Below, piece by piece: positions 47,108-60,960 of a DNA stretch of 64,000 nucleotides. The notes below the pieces were generated by a model. That model did no database searches, was not told the DNA's origin, and worked only from the letters and a program-made list of their open reading frames with translations. The DNA lies in NCBI RefSeq assembly GCF_000208745.1, contig NC_030858.1, positions 9,777,456 to 9,841,455 on the forward strand. Reading direction: 5' to 3'. Each line of letters begins with the position of its first letter. The stretch's first letter is position 1. The position numbers and the translations under genes are program-made. This DNA is from Theobroma cacao (lineage: Eukaryota; Streptophyta; Magnoliopsida; Malvales; Malvaceae).

Positions 47108-50100
47108 TCCTTCATAGCGACTGTCTATCGAAAAAAGTATTCCCAACCACCCTGCAGTCATTGGACGGTCCTTGAATTTGTCGTTTTCTTGGGTTATAAG
47201 TGAAGCGAGTTTGAAAATTAGTTAAGCCAAAATTATCAAAATTTAGTACCAGATGGACCTGACTATTGAGGTTTAACCGAGAGCTTTATGGAAAGCCCAA
47301 CACTTAATGGGTGGGGGACATTGATTTTAATGAGCAGGTCAGATAGACGTCCAATCTAGCATGAAAATGTGTAATGTAATTAAATGAAAACGAATTTTGT
47401 TCGGTTTGAACTTAATTCTTCTCAATCAATTCTACAACAATATTATCACAGTAATTTTACAAGAAACTGCAATAGGCAAAAAAAGCTTGTATGAAACATG
47501 TGGATACTATGAAACAGGTGTTCTTGTTGAGGTAGTCTTTAAGAAACGACATTGACAAGGTTACCGATTATTAGGTGCAGAAATTAATTAAAAATTTTAA
47601 TTAATGAAAACGATTATGAAACTAAACACCAAAAGGTTCACCAAATTGAATACGATTTCATTTTTTTCAAAGTTAATGGACGTGATTTTAAGCTCTGAAA
47701 GAGTCTCTCCAAAGAAACTCAAATTTTGAGAAATTTTTATTAGATTTAATTTACACATCTAAAACCAAGAGCGCATCTTTAATTTATAAAATTAAAAGAA
47801 ATTTGCTTATGATACAAATAAAAAAAAATGCCTACTATGTAACAAAATAAAAAATCAACCAAGATTAAATAACAAGAAAAAAGGACAAATTCTAGTAACC
47901 AAAGAAAGTTAAATAACTAGTGACTAGGAAAAATGATAAATAATTAAGCTTCCTAACCAAATCAAACATGGAACGGAAATAATCGGCTTAGTCATGTGCG
48001 CATGACAGCTTGGATTAGGAAATTCTAACATGAATCAAATCACTTTCACGTGTGCAGGAGGTTTGGTTCGTTTAGAAAAATTTTTGGGTTGATATAAGCA
48101 CAAAAAGGGGTGAAAATGCGACCGATTATTAGTGAAACTCAAAGAGCCTTAACCTGCCTGATATATTTTCTGTGACAGCTCTAAATGATTGAGTATGGAC
48201 TGCAAAGCTTTACTGGATTTTGATTATTTCCTTGCCTACCTTTTCTGGCTATATCCCCAACTATGCCGATAATGACACCATCTTCCGTCCCCCAATTTAA
48301 TTTTGATACAAAAATTTTCCACTTTTTAGGTGGGAAAGGAAGCCACTTGTCTTAAAACCAACATATTGCACGGTTTGTTTGCATGACTAATGTTTTGCAT
48401 TGCATCGTATCAAGTTTATCCTCGAAGAAAATAAAAATAAAACCAATGTTTTGCATCTCTGGCATGTAGAATTGCCATTCTCTTACCCCCTTCTTGGTTA
48501 ATGATTCACGTTTTTTGGCTGAAAAGTAGTCATATTGCATCTCTGGCATGTAGAGCTAACCAATCGATCTTTTCTGACTGCAAACCCAAATGTCATGCAT
48601 TTCTTTTTTTTTACATATAGTTTTTAGATAGTACCAAATTTCAATTTCAAGTGTATGGAGACAGCAGATCTCAGTCCTTAATTAAAATTATATTTTTTTT
48701 AATGTCAAGCCAAGAATCTTTAGCCTATTAAATTTATAGAACTTGATTAATCACGTTGCTCTAAAAAAATTTAAATGCAAATCAAGATTTAATTAAGAAT
48801 GAGTACCTAATTTCGTAAAGCAATGGCTTAGAAATTTGATTAATTCGATATTACTTTGTATAGATTTCATACAGCAGAGCATCACACAGTTTCTCCGCTA
48901 CAATTGCCATGAGATTTTATTGCATTTTTCAATAGAGTTGACTACTTAAAAAATAATCCCTTTTGTCAAGGGATCTGATTGCTCTTCCCCTTGCCTATCT
49001 CTAAACACACGCGATCAAGTTCAATCTTCTATTTACCATAGTATTAACAGAACATTCCACAAAAAATGTTTCATTTTCAATTTTCACAAAGGGTCTTGCT
49101 AATTATTACCTAAAATATATATCACAATTATTATTGAAAATAACACGTTTATTCAACATATTGAAATTTATCAATTTATTTATTCTTTTCATCTTATTTT
49201 TATTTATCCCTATTTAATTTTCATGCAACTTAAGAAAACATTTTTGGTTTTCATTTTCACACAATGATTTTATTTATCTCTATTTAGTGTATTTGTTTTT
49301 AAATTTTATTTTTTTAAACTAAAATTGATGTATCACGATTTTTAATACAAAAAAAGAAAAAATAATCATTAAAATAATTTTAGAATATAGAAAAGGGAAG
49401 AGAATTAGGTGTTCAAAAAAAAAAAAGATAACATAGTTTTTGGGATTTCCCAAAACAAAAAAAGAGACAGAATAATTATCATTATTACATCTAATGTGAA
49501 AATATAACTTATAATCTATAATCTATCAATATTTATAATACACATAAAAGTATAGATGATAAAAAGTTTTTGATTGACGAAAATGATCATATTTGTTCAT
49601 TGTATTTCTAAATTGTCATTTTAACTATCTTTTATTATTAATATTAATAAAATTTATGTATTTTGTAAATATTTTAATTTTTTTAAAAATATGTAAATAT
49701 TCTAATTGCATCTAATGATTTTAGTTAAAATATTTTTTAATTATGCATTTTAAAAAATTTTAATTATAAATATTAGCTAGATTTATTCAATTTGCAGATA
49801 AGAATTCTGATTGTCAAAGACTTTCATTAATTTTTTTTTTAAATTCTAATAGTATTGATTTATAAACTATTACAAAATTCAAATTATATATAATTGAAAT
49901 ATTAATAATTTTTTATATATAATTATCTTTCAATTACATACTTTAAAAACATTTATATCTATTCAATTACTAGATACTCGTTTTATAAATGGTATCTAAG
50001 AAGTAAGGTGAGAGTAGGAGAAAACTAGAATCCCAAGAATGAGTAGAATTACAAGTTGGTCCTCAGCATGAACCCCCATCAATCCCCTACTCCCAACCAC

Positions 50101-50280
50101 ACGAGCCATTAATTCTTCAAGTATTTGGCCATCACTACAGCTGTGCCCAGTTAGAACCAGGGAAAACCGAACACGTTGAAAACTTAAACTTTCCGGGTCA
50201 TGATTGACGACCGCCTAATCCATCATGGCAACTGTGGGTAAAAAACTGTGTCAAATATGAACTTGATTAAGAGACTTAAC
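47108..50280. other. AT-rich upstream interval of CER3
   Basis: No gene. A perfect 20-bp direct repeat (ttgcatctctggcatgtaga) lies at 48451-48470 and 48535-48554. Long A/T-rich stretch at 49060-49990. Confidence 0.55.
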
Positions 50281-50533
50281 TACATTTTTTGTTTTGTCAG
50301 CAACATTTGGCTTTTCTTAGAGCTATAAGTAGGACATGCCGTATACCCGAAATCATAAGGGTCTTAGCTGTTTTGAGTCCTGAAGAGAAGCCTAAAAGAG
50401 AGATAAGGGAACTTAGCTTGCCAAGCTCCAAGGAAACTATCTATTCTCCTTCTCTCTCTCTCTCTCTCGAAAATTTTTTGAGATTAGAAAGAACAGAGAA
50501 AGCAGAGTATCAGTAGCGCTGTCAGGAAAAAAA
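50281..50533 (+). promoter_or_regulatory. CER3: CER3 core promoter and 5' leader
   Basis: A TATA-like ctataagta lies at about 50323-50331, 200 bp before the ATG. A pyrimidine tract with a (CT)n run (50447-50468) sits in the likely leader, a common feature of plant 5' untranslated regions. The start site itself cannot be read from the sequence. Confidence 0.45.
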
Positions 50534-53500
50534 ATGGTTGCACCTCTGTCAACTTGGCCTTGGGAGAACTTGGGACTTTTCAAGGTATGGAAAACTGTAG
50601 CCGGGATGTATTATTCTCTTTACGCAGTTTAAACTTGGTCAATATATATAATTTTTTCTTCTTTTATTTTGTTTCCAGATGTAATATGTTGCTTCCACTT
50701 GTTTCTTCACTCGCTCTCTCTCTTGCTCTAACTCTATTTCTACGGTACTGATGTGTTTATTTCTTCTTGACATGTTCGTTCTCGTGTGCCAAAAGTATCT
50801 GCTTTACGGCCCTTTAGCTGCAAAGGTTTTGTATTCATGGATCTATGAGGATACCCTTAAGGATCTCTGGTGTCTTCATATTCTTCTAATCTGTGCTTTG
50901 AGAGGATTAATTCATCAGCTATGGAGCTCCTACGGTAGCATGCTTTTCCTAACTCGCAATCGCCGGATTAAGCAGCAAGGAGTTGATTTCAAACAGATTG
51001 ACAGAGAGTGGGACTGGTAAAATAAAATATGTTTTTCTCATACATGATCATGTAAATTCTGCTTACAATGATTCCAACAAAATCATCTGTTTTTTTTTTT
51101 TATCCTTCAGGGACAACTTTATAATTCTTCAGGCTTTGTTAGCTTCCATGGCCTGCTTGATCTTCCCATCCTTGGATGGCCTTCCTCTCTGGAACTCAAA
51201 AGGATTTATTGCCTTATTTTTACTGCATGTGACAATTTCGGAGCCCGTATATTATTGGGCGCATAGGGTTTTCCATGAAAGCTACCTTTTCACCCATTAT
51301 CATTCACTTCACCACTCATCTCCTGTACCCCATCCCTTTACAGGTAAAATTACTGATAACCTAAGACCCATCTCTTCACTAATTTCATTTTTCTCCTTCT
51401 GGCTTTTCCTCTTTATTTAAATTGAGATTAACTGCATATAGTAAATTCCAGCAACTTGCACTCATCTCATCATCTAGTCCATTTAATTAACTTTTAATTT
51501 TTGCTGCTGCAGCTGGACATGCAACATTTCTAGAGCACCTTGTATTATGTGTAGTCATCGGAATTCCCATGACGGGGTCTGTTCTGATGGGGTATGGATC
51601 CACAAGCATGATTTACAGCTATGTTTTGGCTTTTGATTTTCTCAGATGCCTGGGGCATTCCAATGTTGAAGTTGTTCCCCATGAAATTTTCAACAAGTTG
51701 CCTTTCCTTAGATATTTGATTCACACCCCCACGTAAGTAACACCCTTTATTCTCTCATACTCACGCAATTAATGTGTACCGACTTTCCATTAATGAATAA
51801 AAATAAAAATTGACTTTGAACCGGATGCATGATGGATTGCTTAGAACTTTCACTCCTGTCTAGTTTCTAAGCTTGTATATTTAATTCTATTCTTAGAATT
51901 GGAAATTAGACGTAAAGCAATTTAAGTACGACCTTTATTAATCATCATGCTGCTTTTCGCGAAACAGGACTCTGGCTGACAGCTGCAGTTTAGGTTATTT
52001 AAGTTATGGTCGAAAAACTTGAAAGTTCCAATTAATTGAGAAGGAAAGCTCATTTAAAATTTTCCTCCCGGAAGAAAGTTTTGGCAAAAAACGTAATGAA
52101 GTTAGATGTAGTATTGATAAATGTTAACATTTACTATAGTTATTTAAACTATAAGGCACAATTGTCCTTGTTTAATAAGGTGATTTTATTACCATAAATA
52201 TAATGCATGTTATGTCTAAAATGGCAGCTTATCCAGTATCCTATTCCTTGGTAACTCCTTGTCAAGACATTTATTTTACATAGATAAAACAGGGACCATT
52301 CTTGATTGGCAACATTAATTACTGTATACACAAGGTAGCTAGCATAATAATCGAACATTTGAACCACAAAACTTGCAACTTGCAATGCACTTTAAATATT
52401 TAAGAAACAAAAAAAATAAAAAGAAGGAGATCAGTAGGATTGTTTTGCTGTTGAACACGGATGTGGCTGCAACACTTTCTCTTCAAAAAAATTGTATTGA
52501 TGCTGTCCTGTTTCTGGACGGTTTACCATCTTTCAGGTACCATAGCCTGCACCACACAGAGATGGGGACCAACTTCTGTCTCTTCATGCCGTTGTTTGAC
52601 GCAATGGGGAAGACACTTAAGAGCAACTCGTGGCAAATACACGAGAAAATTAGTTCGGATTCAGGTAGTTGCACTTTTTTGTTTTGTTTTTGCGAAACCA
52701 TGAAAATTTTTTACCCGTACTTTGATAGACGTCCTTCTTGGGAGGACCACTGGAGAAAATACTAATTTGTGAATCTGGAATGCTTAAATATATCATTGAA
52801 GTACATTCAAGTGCACGGCACTGAAAATGACAGTTTAACTTGTATTTCACGTTGATGCAGCGAAATATGGGAGGGTACCAGACTTTGTGTTCTTAGCGCA
52901 TGTCGTGGACATAACCTCGGCGATGCATGTACCATTCGTATTCAGATCATTTTCATCAATACCATTCTCCACAAGGATCTTTCTACTGCCTCTTTGGCCT
53001 ATAACTTTTATGGTTATGCTAATCATGTGGGCGTGGTCTAAAACCTTCCTCATCACTTTCTACAATCTTAGAGGCCGTTTGCACCAGACATGGGCCGTTC
53101 CTAGATTCGGCTTTCAGGTTTGCTGTTAAAACTTTGGGCAGAATTATTATTGCCTAGTGTAGGTAGACTAATTAGGAGAGCAATCAATCATCTAGGCCGT
53201 TACCATTTTTGGCAGTATTTCTTACCGTTTGCAACGGACGGCATCAACAAGCACATAGAGGAGGCCATTCTAAGGGCTGATAGGATGGGAGTCAAGGTCA
53301 TTAGTCTTGCTGCATTAAATAAGGTTGGTGTTTTTGTTTCATTTTTCCTTTTACACTTGTGAACTTTTGGTCTGTCTTCCAAGGTTTAAAAAAACCAGTA
53401 TATATATTATATGTTTTTAATTAGGCTCTGAAAGAAACCCGGTGATGGTAGTTGGGAGGAATAAATATCGAAATGAATCACCCATCTCCTTCATTCAAAA

Positions 53501-56500
53501 TCCGAGTGGACCTTTCACTGGTTTTTTAAATACCTTTCCTGGCAGCGTACAGTCACTCTGTTTATGTATCTCTCAAAAGCATCTCATCATCATTTGCGTT
53601 TCAGACTAGAAAGATCAACACGGATAGATTAAAAATCTTAGTCTTTTTTAAGTGACGACCATCCTTGTCCATGAGTCTGTTTCAACCACAAATTAATTCA
53701 GTGTCCTCTCCTATTTTAACCTTACAATCTTCTCTCTAAGATGCCTATATTTATTACTTTTTGTCCCCTTTCGCATAGAACTTCTCAAGGAGATAATTTG
53801 ATCCCATACGGAAAATCCTCCTCTTAAAGGAGAGGGTAACCAATTCACTTGGGCCAACCCCCATAGATCTGCAAGATGCCTACAAAATTACCCTTTTTGG
53901 ACTCTTAAATATAACATGACCTAACACGAGTAAAGTAGGGTGCAGAAGTTGGATTAATTCCCCCCTTTTTCTTGTCTTTGTTTAATTTTAGTGCTAATTA
54001 GAAATTAAAAATATCATAAATATAGCTATAATTTAAGTAGTATATTTAGTTGAAAAACTGTTCTAACATAGTGAAAGTTTAAATTATACACTAACAAATG
54101 TTTAGAATTATCAAATGTCCTTTAAATTATAAAAAATTTTATAAATAAATATATTTACTAAATGAATATCCTCCATATATCAGATAATAAAAAGAATTTA
54201 TCCTCCATACATAAGATAATAATAAGAATTGAAACTTTCTCCTCCGAATTTTTAACATTGTCATTCCTATCTATGTACTAAACAGAAGTGAACTTTATAG
54301 AAAAAAAGAGTGACATGAGGCATAGGCCTATTATGATTATTATCATGAATAATTTTAAGTTTTGAATTCAGACTTTTGTGATTCCTTGTAAGTCATAATT
54401 CGCGAAAATAGAATCTCTAAACATTGTCTTGCCTCCTAGCTGCCTACGCATATATGAACAGAAAAGACATGCACGTGGCATAGCTAGCTAGCACGACTTT
54501 TTGTCGTAGACGCAATCCTCTATCACTGCCGGAGCAGGGCTTTGTGAAATAAATGATAAAAATTGTTAGGTTTAACTATTCCAGCAGTATTGCTAAGAAT
54601 AATCAATTCAGACTAACATTATCGTAGGGCCAGTACTCAGGGTATAATTACCCCAAGACATGCATTTAACTATTACTTTCAATTTTTACTGTTCTTGGAT
54701 AGAGATGCCAATATCAATTTGTTAAGCTCAAAAAACCTAAAATTGCTTAATGAACTCGTCTACAGAATGAAGCGCTCAATGGAGGAGGGACACTCTTTGT
54801 TGACAAGCATCCAGACCTTAAAGTCAGAGTTGTCCATGGCAATACCTTGACTGCTGCAGTTATTCTGAACGAAATTCCTGAGGATGTGAAAGAAGTGTTT
54901 CTAACAGGAGCTACTTCCAAGCTTGGTAGAGCAATTGCCCTCTACCTTTGTCGAAGGAGAGTACGCGTTCTGGTAGGTCTTTCGATTCTCACCCACTAGA
55001 CTCTTCATTAATTTTGCCAGCACAAAGTTTGATCAAAATTTACCAATATTTACTTTGTTGGTTTCAAGTTGAATGCTGGCACAACATGATTCAACGTCTT
55101 TACAAATGGTACTGACATTTATTTAGAGTTTGATAAGTTGAAATTCACAAGTGGTACCCTTAAAATAGATCTGCTCTTTTTCATTTCTAAATTAATTTTG
55201 TAGGGTACTCGTCTAATTAACTATGGGCAGCATTTATATGCTGGCTTGGGTTTTTTCTAGTTGTGATCAAAAGATATCTACAGACTGTAGTTGCTATTTG
55301 CAGGATACACCGAGTTGGGAACTAAATGAACATAGAATATTCATTTCATTTGAGAATCCATTTTGGAAAATGCTTATATGATAGTCTATCACTCCCTTTG
55401 ATAGTGTTTGGTATTTTGAGAGGAAGTAATTTCTTAATTCACACATTAAAAGAGTAATATTTAACATAATTAATCTTACAGATAACTTCATGTTGATTAT
55501 AAAAGTTTTTTACCTTTTTGGGAGGGAACTAGTTCACTTTTCACAAACAGGATCGAATAATTCTTGGTGATTCTTGGTGATTCTTGATCACCGCTACTTA
55601 GAATTACCAAATTTTTACCAAACATTCTGATCTAATTGTCATTTGTAGATCAGCATGAATTTTGAGGTGATCATTCTACACTAATCGTGATCTTTGGGCA
55701 ATGGTGGAGGGAATAAGGGCTAGTAGGACTTCTACCTCTCAAAAGTTCTAAAATTTCATAAAACATTTTTATTTTTTTTAGAATTTTATAATTTTGTCCT
55801 TACATTAAGTTTTCTATTTGATGAGATGCCCTATAATAAACAACTAATAACTAATTGTAGTAGATTTAACGACGAAAGTAAAACCTATTGTAATAGAATC
55901 ATTCACCAAGTTCTACTGCCTCAAGATCCCACAACCAACCCACCTCTTGTTTGTCTCCCAAACATAAAATCATGACTCTGTCATTATCTTTGGGAATGAT
56001 GGACACGTATGATCCAATACGTAAAATAGGGGTAATCTAAGTGTAACCGGTCAATTTGTTTACCCAAATAAGAATTAAGTTACCAAAATTTATATATATA
56101 AATAGAAAAAAGTATAGGATAAGTTAAATATTAAAAATCCAACCTAAAGAAGTATTTTTTAAATATTAAAAATAGACTGGTTGAAGCCCTTGCTAGCAAT
56201 CACAACATAACAAAATGCAAGAAAAGGACGAAATGGACAATAGAATAACTGTTGCTTTTTTTTTCTTTAATATCATGTATGCACGACCTAGGGGAACTAA
56301 TATTGCACCTTTTATAATAATAATATAATTATGTGATATCTTGTGGATTAAGGTAGGTTAATGCACTATTAAATTGCGTCTGATGACTTAGGCATATTGC
56401 AGATGTTGACTTTATCAACCGAAAGATTTCAAAAAATACAAAAGGAAGCCCCAGCGGATTGCCAGAACTACCTGGTCCAGGTGACCAAATACCAAGCTGC

Positions 56501-57914
56501 TCAAAATTGTAAGGTGTGTGCCAGTCTCAACTCTCAACTCTTGAATTATTTCACATATCTCAAAATTAATAGTATCTCATATTTCGCTCCTGAAACAACA
56601 AAATTTACATGTAGGTACTAGTTAATTAATTAGATAATCCTTTTAGTTATTGACTTTACAGTTGATTTTTTTAAAAAAATAACAAAGAAAGAAAAAAAAC
56701 GGGTACATATATTTAATGCCCGAACATGCGCGCAAAAGAACAATAAATATTAAACATCATTTATTTGTTCTGATATAGACATGGATTGTGGGCAAGTGGA
56801 TAACACCAAGGGAGCAAAGCTGGGCTCCATCCGGAGCACATTTTCATCAATTTGTGGTCCCACCCATTTTGGCCTTTAGAAGGGACTGCACATACGGCGA
56901 TCTCGCAGCCATGAGGTTGCCTGATGATGTTGAAGGGCTTGGGAGTTGTGAGGTGAGCAATCTTGTCATTGTATATTAATCTCTTATTAGCAACAGTAGT
57001 AGTATTCTGTTTAATCACATGCTTTTTCACAAGTTAAATTATTTAGTATTATTATTATTGATTAAAAAAATGGAATTTAAGCATTTGATTTAATAGTAAG
57101 AGTATGCATTTTTAATCCAAAAAATTATATTTAAATTACTTTTTTAAAAATCAAATACAAAAAAGACAAAAATAGGAAAAGAAATACAATTTGCATGATA
57201 CAAGGACACAAAGTGTGACTAGATGGTTGTTACAAGAGCCTAGACGCAACTTCTTTTAATGTGTTATATATATCTAGATGCCTTTATGAGTTTTAAAAAT
57301 GAAAAAAAAAAGGATCAAAAATTGAAATTTAAGATTGGTTATCATTTTATGTTCAGTTGCATGAATAGTAGCAATAATATAATTTTTATTTTTATTTATA
57401 ATTATGTATTAATATATTACAAGAATGAGTAAGTGGCTTCACGAGATAAAAAAATCAAAATTCATGAAATCATGTAAAAAATAAAAGTACACCATTAAAA
57501 GAAAAAAAATATATATATATAAGAATACATGTGTTATTTTAGCTATCCTATCCTATGAAATAGGATTTTGGAAACCACATGAAATTTACAGTTACCTATA
57601 CACTTGAAAAGAGCTAAACTTGCAAGTTTTTCTTCGTCCACCCATACATGCAGTGGATGTGACAAAAAAACTAGTCTTATTTAATAAGTTAATATTTGCC
57701 TAATTTTTGGTGGGTGTCGGTGCAGTACACCATGGAGAGAGGAGTTGTGCACGCATGTCATGCAGGTGGGGTGGTTCATCAGCTAGAAGGCTGGACTCAC
57801 CACGAAGTTGGGGCGATTGATGTCGATAGAATCGATCTAGTCTGGGAAGCTGCTCTCAAGCATGGTCTAAGGCCAGTATCAAGTACCGTAAACAAGCAAG
57901 ATAATTCATTATAA
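50534..57914 (+). CDS. CER3: CER3/WAX2 cuticular wax alkane-synthesis protein
   Basis: Eleven exons: 50534-50584, 50796-51016, 51111-51343, 51513-51732, 52537-52664, 52861-53117, 53216-53323, 54766-54972, 56403-56513, 56779-56952, 57726-57914. All introns are GT-AG and the coding total is 1899 bases, giving 632 residues, the length I recall for Arabidopsis CER3. The N-terminus reads [20 protein letters not shown]. The fatty-acid-hydroxylase region has hydrophobic segments and three histidine boxes: H142-x3-H146, H155-x2-HH159 and H244-x2-HH248. The C-terminal WAX2 region (from about 430) has the glycine motif [18 protein letters not shown] (exon 8) and ends [21 protein letters not shown]3 family members act with CER1 in the endoplasmic reticulum converting very-long-chain acyl-CoA to alkanes for cuticular wax. 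No stop or frameshift is present. CER3 rather than CER1 is called from the N-terminal and C-terminal motifs. Introns 7 and 8 are about 1.4 kb each. Confidence 0.96.
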
Positions 57915-59575
57915 TACCATGAAAAGGAAAACGGGAAATTGAAAACTGAAAGTTGATTGTAACGACAGGTTTTTTTGGTTTTTTCTTTTTGTTCTTTTGT
58001 GATAAGGTGTTTGGTCAAAAGAAATATGGTTCAGTTACAACTGATCGTCACATGAAGTGTCATGCAATATGTACTTGATACATTGATTTATACCTTGATT
58101 AAGCAAGGTATAACTATATGTTTTATTTTTAATTCTTGTCTTACTTTTACATGGAATTTTGTTGTTCCAAGATAAAACTAGAAATATAGTAATGCCAATT
58201 TCAGAAACAATGGTATAAATTCGATGTAAATATGTTTGTGTCTATATGCTACACATGCAATACATGCACGACTCACCTAAGTTTTAATACACTTCTGAAC
58301 CAAATATTTGTACCAGTTTATTCATCTTGGAACATGGAAAGGTTAAGCAAATGGAAAAGATTCTTACACTGTACTCAAATCACTGAATCATGGGGACAGC
58401 ACCCGAGATGCAAAACAATAGTTTTCCATTAATTATAAAGATTAATTTTTCCAAATATTCTTATATATGTTTCTAATGCATGTACTGTTTTTTTTATGAT
58501 CATATGGTAAGCTTTTACTTAGATTCTGTGTGTCATGTCGCATCTGGGGTATATTGTTATTGCGTGCAAATAAATACAGGATGAATGCAAAATTTGTGGT
58601 GGGACAAATAACTAATTGTCTTGGAATATATAAGCACCTTTATAAGCCTTATAGAAAAGGACCTTTAAACCTGAATTGGTTGCTCTTAATATTTTGACTC
58701 TTGATGCAAGATGGAACTTTGATTTTCTTTCTTTTGGAATCCCTAATCAACTACTGCTTTAGCCATTCCTATTCAAATGTCTTTCTTTTTATTATTTCCG
58801 TGACCCTTTTACTTTTACGTTCCCTGTCTCTCTCTTTAATTGTTTGTCTTTCTTTTCTTTTTTTTTCATGTCCTTTTTTTATTTATATTCTATTTCCTCT
58901 TTTTTTAGAAAAAAAAAACAATTCTTTCCATGTAAAGTACAAATTGATTAAAATTTTTTAATTATTACTTCTTTGTAGAGATATTTAATAAAGTATAATA
59001 ACTGTCAATTTTTCACGTAACGATCACTTTTTGTTCTTTTTCTTGGCAAAATAATAATTAAAAATCCACTATCAAATCTTTGTAGCCCAAAACCAAATAG
59101 CACCTTATTAGCCCAATTTTTAACGAAATAAATGCCCACCATCCAACACTGATGCACTATCTGACAATTAAAAAGCCCAAACATTAAGAAATTAACCCAC
59201 ATACAATCAATAAGGCAACTCAATTTGCCTAGAGTTAACATTTAAACACATTTGGGCTTAGTTGAATACTAAGCCTCTTGGACTTATTTAAATAGTACGT
59301 ATTGCTTTCATGCTGACGTGATTGGAGTTACTATATTACCTCCAGTTTAGTTCACTAGTCTAAATTTTTATTGAAGTTCTCTGTTTACCAAAAACGAAAA
59401 AAGAAAAATAGAATGAATTTTTAAAATTTTGGAGTGATTAGGATCAAAATTGGAACGACATCATACCGATTAATCCATATGGCATTGTTTAATTTTTCCA
59501 TGGTACTACACCCAGGTATTTTTCCTCATTTAAAACATTTCCAAAAATTTTCGAGTCCTTTGATATGAATCTTTC
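57915..59575. other. CER3 3' flank
   Basis: The 3' untranslated region should start here; no canonical AATAAA is seen near the stop codon. The rest is AT-rich with only spurious short frames (58701-58961 on a T-rich stretch, 59241-59005 on -). Confidence 0.5.
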
Positions 59576-59579
59576 ATTT

Positions 59580-60960
59580 TTTTAAAAAAAAAATCAAGAG
59601 ATTTTATTGCAAAGGAAAGGGAAAAACACCAGCAAAAGTATTAGTCCCGAACCCACAATTACAACCAGTACAAGAGGCCACTAGAAAACCCAAGTAATCA
59701 AGCTGAATATCACTCAAAAACAAAAAGACATACGATAAGAACCACAAAACAATAGAAACAAATCATCAAAATTAGTCCCAGAAAAGAAAACTCCGCCCAA
59801 TAAATCAGAGCAGATCATTAGAAAGACACCAACCAACAGACAAAGTCAGAAACAACTTTAAAAGCAATCACACAACCAGAAACCATACCAGAGCATCATC
59901 AATTATGCACAACTAATAACTCCGCAGCACGCATGACACCCCCTTTGCCAGACGATCTGCAAGATGATTAACGGACCTAGAGCAGGAACGAACCCAGAAA
60001 TTTTTTTGAGTAGTGTTATTAGGATAATGCTCATAATTTTTTTTTTTTCGATTCAAGATTTACTAGAAGAGTACTTAGATAAAACTTAACACGATTTTGT
60101 TTAAAAGAATATTGTTGAGTACCATCATTAGTAAAATTTTGTTGTTACTTGAGATCTGAGTCTTGTGAGATAATTTTTTTTTTAAATATATTTTTATGAC
60201 TTATTTATTTAAAATTATAAACTTATTAAAAATTATCTCATTAGTATAAATTAAAATATTAAAATTAAATAAAATATGATCTTACATAGTAAATGTAAAT
60301 TATCAGGTTTAGTAACTAACAATATGACAATTTTTTATTTATTGATCAAAATTAAATATAAGCATCCACAAATCATATAAAGTTAAATACAAAAATCAAA
60401 TAATCAAGTAATACATCTACAAAATAAATCAAAAAAAGAAAGACTCATAATTTTAAGATATTATTTGACATGAGATATTGTTTTTTATTAGTTAGATTAT
60501 AATTATGAACTCAAATTAATACATAAACTATGAAAGGAAATTTTTTTATCTTTCCTTGTAGTATTTAAATATTAATGCATAAATTAGTTTTTTTTAATAA
60601 ATCACTTTTACTTGGAGTATTTGACCCTACTTCTTATAAAATTACAAAAAAAAAAAATAATGAGTTCACTAATATATTAGCTACCTTAAACCCTAAATAA
60701 ATAATATATAAATTAAAACATTTTAGGTCCACCTATGCCTAGGAGAATGAATAACTAACCACCTGACCACTTTTCTCTTAAGAATACCAATCAAATTCAA
60801 TATATTAACCATCCTCCAACGTGCTTTATCTGGATAATTCACCCACAAAATAGCATTAGCCAAATCAGATTCCACCATGAAACAATGCGATGTAACCCAT
60901 TTTGAAGCAACAAAAAGTGTAAAAGCTTCTTTAATGGCAAGAAGCTCGGTCCTGTTAGCG
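59580..60960 (-). mobile_element. LINE-d 3' end, split by a DNA transposon
   Basis: On the - strand, 60960-60738 encodes NRTELLAIKEAFTLFVASKW, MVESDLANAILW and KVVRWLVIHSPR, and 59982-59900 resumes with SVNHLADRLAKGG, completing the RNase H domain. The 3' untranslated region ends with CAATAAAATCTCTTGATTTT and an A-rich tail at about 59580. The element is 5'-truncated. Confidence 0.85.
59983..60737. mobile_element. hAT-like non-autonomous element, 755 bp
   Basis: Interrupts the RNase H reading frame of LINE-d. Its ends are caggaacgaacccagaaat on the left and, reverse-complemented, cataggtggacctaaaat on the right: imperfect inverted repeats starting CA. Flanks are cctagag (59976-59982) and cctaggag (60738-60745), an 8-bp target duplication with one base lost. 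It is AT-rich and encodes nothing. Confidence 0.7.

Larger units (their letters stand above)
26091..47110 (+). mobile_element. Old LINE (LINE-a) split by three later insertions
   Basis: Four + strand pieces read in the expected order of one plant L1-type LINE: ORF1 RNA-recognition part (26098-26464), rest of ORF1 (28390-29476, continuing at 43077), C-terminal RT plus zf-RVT (43572-44775), and RNase H (46549-47107). They are separated by an LTR-like insertion, a complete gypsy element and another LINE. The endonuclease and most of RT are missing between about 43500 and 43570, and the 3' end is not found. The order and the 5-bp duplication at the gypsy insertion support the reading; the first junction is the least certain. 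Confidence 0.7.

Noticed and set aside
52373..52765. + strand 130-codon frame inside CER3
   Set aside because: It includes intron sequence on both sides of exon 5; only 52537-52664 fits the protein family and splice sites.
53120..53362. + strand 80-codon frame inside CER3
   Set aside because: It covers intron 6, exon 7 and part of intron 7; the real exon is 53216-53323.
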